64,000 nt of DNA, from NCBI RefSeq assembly GCF_017876755.1, contig NZ_JAGIOO010000001.1:1-64000 (forward strand), in the 5' to 3' direction. The notes under the pieces are model-generated. The model ran no database searches. It was not told the DNA's origin and worked only from the letters and a program-made list of their open reading frames with translations. Origin of the DNA: Crossiella equi (GTDB lineage Bacteria; Actinomycetota; Actinomycetes; Mycobacteriales; Pseudonocardiaceae). Below are positions 63,562 through 64,000 of this stretch, piece after piece. The translations under genes and the position numbers were made by a program. How positions within the stretch are numbered: the first letter of the stretch is position 1; every line of letters begins with the position of its first letter.

Positions 63562-64000
63562 CTACTCCTGGGTGGCGGTGGTGAAATGCCTGCGGTACTG
63601 GGCGGGCGGTACGCCGAGGCGGCGCAGGAACGCCCGGCGCATCGTCTCGGCGGTACCGAAACCGGTGGCCTCGGCGATGACCGGCACCGGTTCCTCGCCG
63701 GTTTCCAGGCGGGTGCGGGCCAGGTCCACGCGGACCTTCTCCACGTAGTCCCCGGGCGGGCAGCCCAGGGCGCGCTGGAACTCGCGGCTGAAATGGCGTT
63801 CGCTCAGGCCCACGTGCGCGGCCAGCACCGGGACCCGCAGGTCGGCGCCGGGGCGGCCGTGGATGAGGTCCTGGGCGGCGCGGATGGACGGCGTGCGGGC
63901 GGGCCGGTCCCAGACCGGCCCGGCGAACTGGCTCTGCCCGCCCGGCCTGCGCAGGAACACCACCAGCTCGCGGGCCACCTCCTGGGCCAGGTCCACGCCG
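63562..64000 (-). CDS. GlxA-type AraC-family regulator (N-terminus cut by window edge)
   Basis: The visible C-terminal 145 residues have two AraC HTH motifs: RVPVLAAHVGLSERHFSREFQRALG and PVPVIAEATGFGTAETMRRAFLRRLGVPPAQYRRHF. The first part (QEVARELVVFLRRPGGQSQFA) is the region after the DJ-1-like sensory domain in GlxA proteins. The gene starts beyond the right edge. It probably controls the DJ-1 protein that follows. Confidence 0.88.
   Translation of the reverse strand, partial: GVDLAQEVARELVVFLRRPGGQSQFAGPVWDRPARTPSIRAAQDLIHGRPGADLRVPVLAAHVGLSERHFSREFQRALGCPPGDYVEKVRVDLARTRLETGEEPVPVIAEATGFGTAETMRRAFLRRLGVPPAQYRRHFTTATQE

Noticed and set aside
1-64000. CRISPR arrays and rRNA genes
   Set aside because: No regularly spaced direct repeats and no rRNA-like stretches were seen.

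Overview
The window is high-GC actinomycete DNA, most likely from the Pseudonocardiales (frequent GTG starts, tightly overlapping genes, PucR, GlxA, F420-type and KstR-type features). It has two parts. Positions 1 to about 53,969 are the right-hand part of a large integrative element. Positions 53,970-64,000 are ordinary chromosome. The junction is a tRNA-Leu(GAG) gene (53,970-54,052, minus strand). A tyrosine recombinase (52,344-53,366) and a small AbrB-like gene lie directly against its 3' end. The left end of the element is outside the window.

Element layout, left to right. A SecA-like ATPase runs off the left edge. A minus-strand block (2.4-7.9 kb) encodes a sigma-70-like protein with a C-terminal zinc ribbon, a CpaE/ParA-like ATPase, secreted proteins and lipoproteins including a glutaminyl cyclotransferase-like one, and a PIN-type protein. 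At 9.8-13.6 kb is an XRE / ImmA-IrrE protease / seven-TM protein / flavin monooxygenase operon. At 14.2-18.0 kb is an AAA+ ATPase with a HExxH-VWA partner. Replication genes follow at 18.2-26.5 kb: DnaB-like helicase, a second sigma-like protein, PolA-like polymerase and DnaG-like primase. The 27-32 kb stretch holds unknown genes and two HTH-TPR regulators. A ParA/ParB pair, a replication-relaxation-like protein and two CRP/FNR-like regulators occupy 32.6-37.2 kb. A likely transfer module (37.3-43.7 kb) ends in a 1246-aa HerA/VirB4-like ATPase with a roughly 360-residue Ser/Thr/Gly-rich insert. An NlpC/P60 wall hydrolase (49.7-51.4 kb) probably belongs to the same module. Between these two lies a cargo island (43.7-49.6 kb): an IS481-type insertion sequence, a Schlafen/AlbA_2 protein, a methyltransferase, a Cys-tailed protein and another HTH-TPR regulator.

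The most striking signal is a motif, GCGTTACCTG or a close variant (GTTAGCTG), placed just upstream of most element transcription units and pointing in the direction of transcription. I count about 22 copies by eye, including two divergent pairs. In several copies GTGTCC or a similar block follows after five bases. It is absent from the cargo island. With two element-encoded sigma-like proteins this suggests a dedicated element-wide promoter or operator system, although I could find no -35 consensus.

The chromosomal flank encodes an M20 peptidase, an F420-type oxidoreductase behind a perfect KstR-type palindrome, a decayed alpha-hydroxy-acid oxidase, a D-Ala-D-Ala carboxypeptidase, a leaderless alpha/beta hydrolase, a PucR regulator divergent from a Tat-exported FAD dehydrogenase, and a DJ-1/PfpI protein next to a GlxA/AraC regulator cut by the right edge. 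All calls are from reading the sequence alone. No database search or alignment was run.
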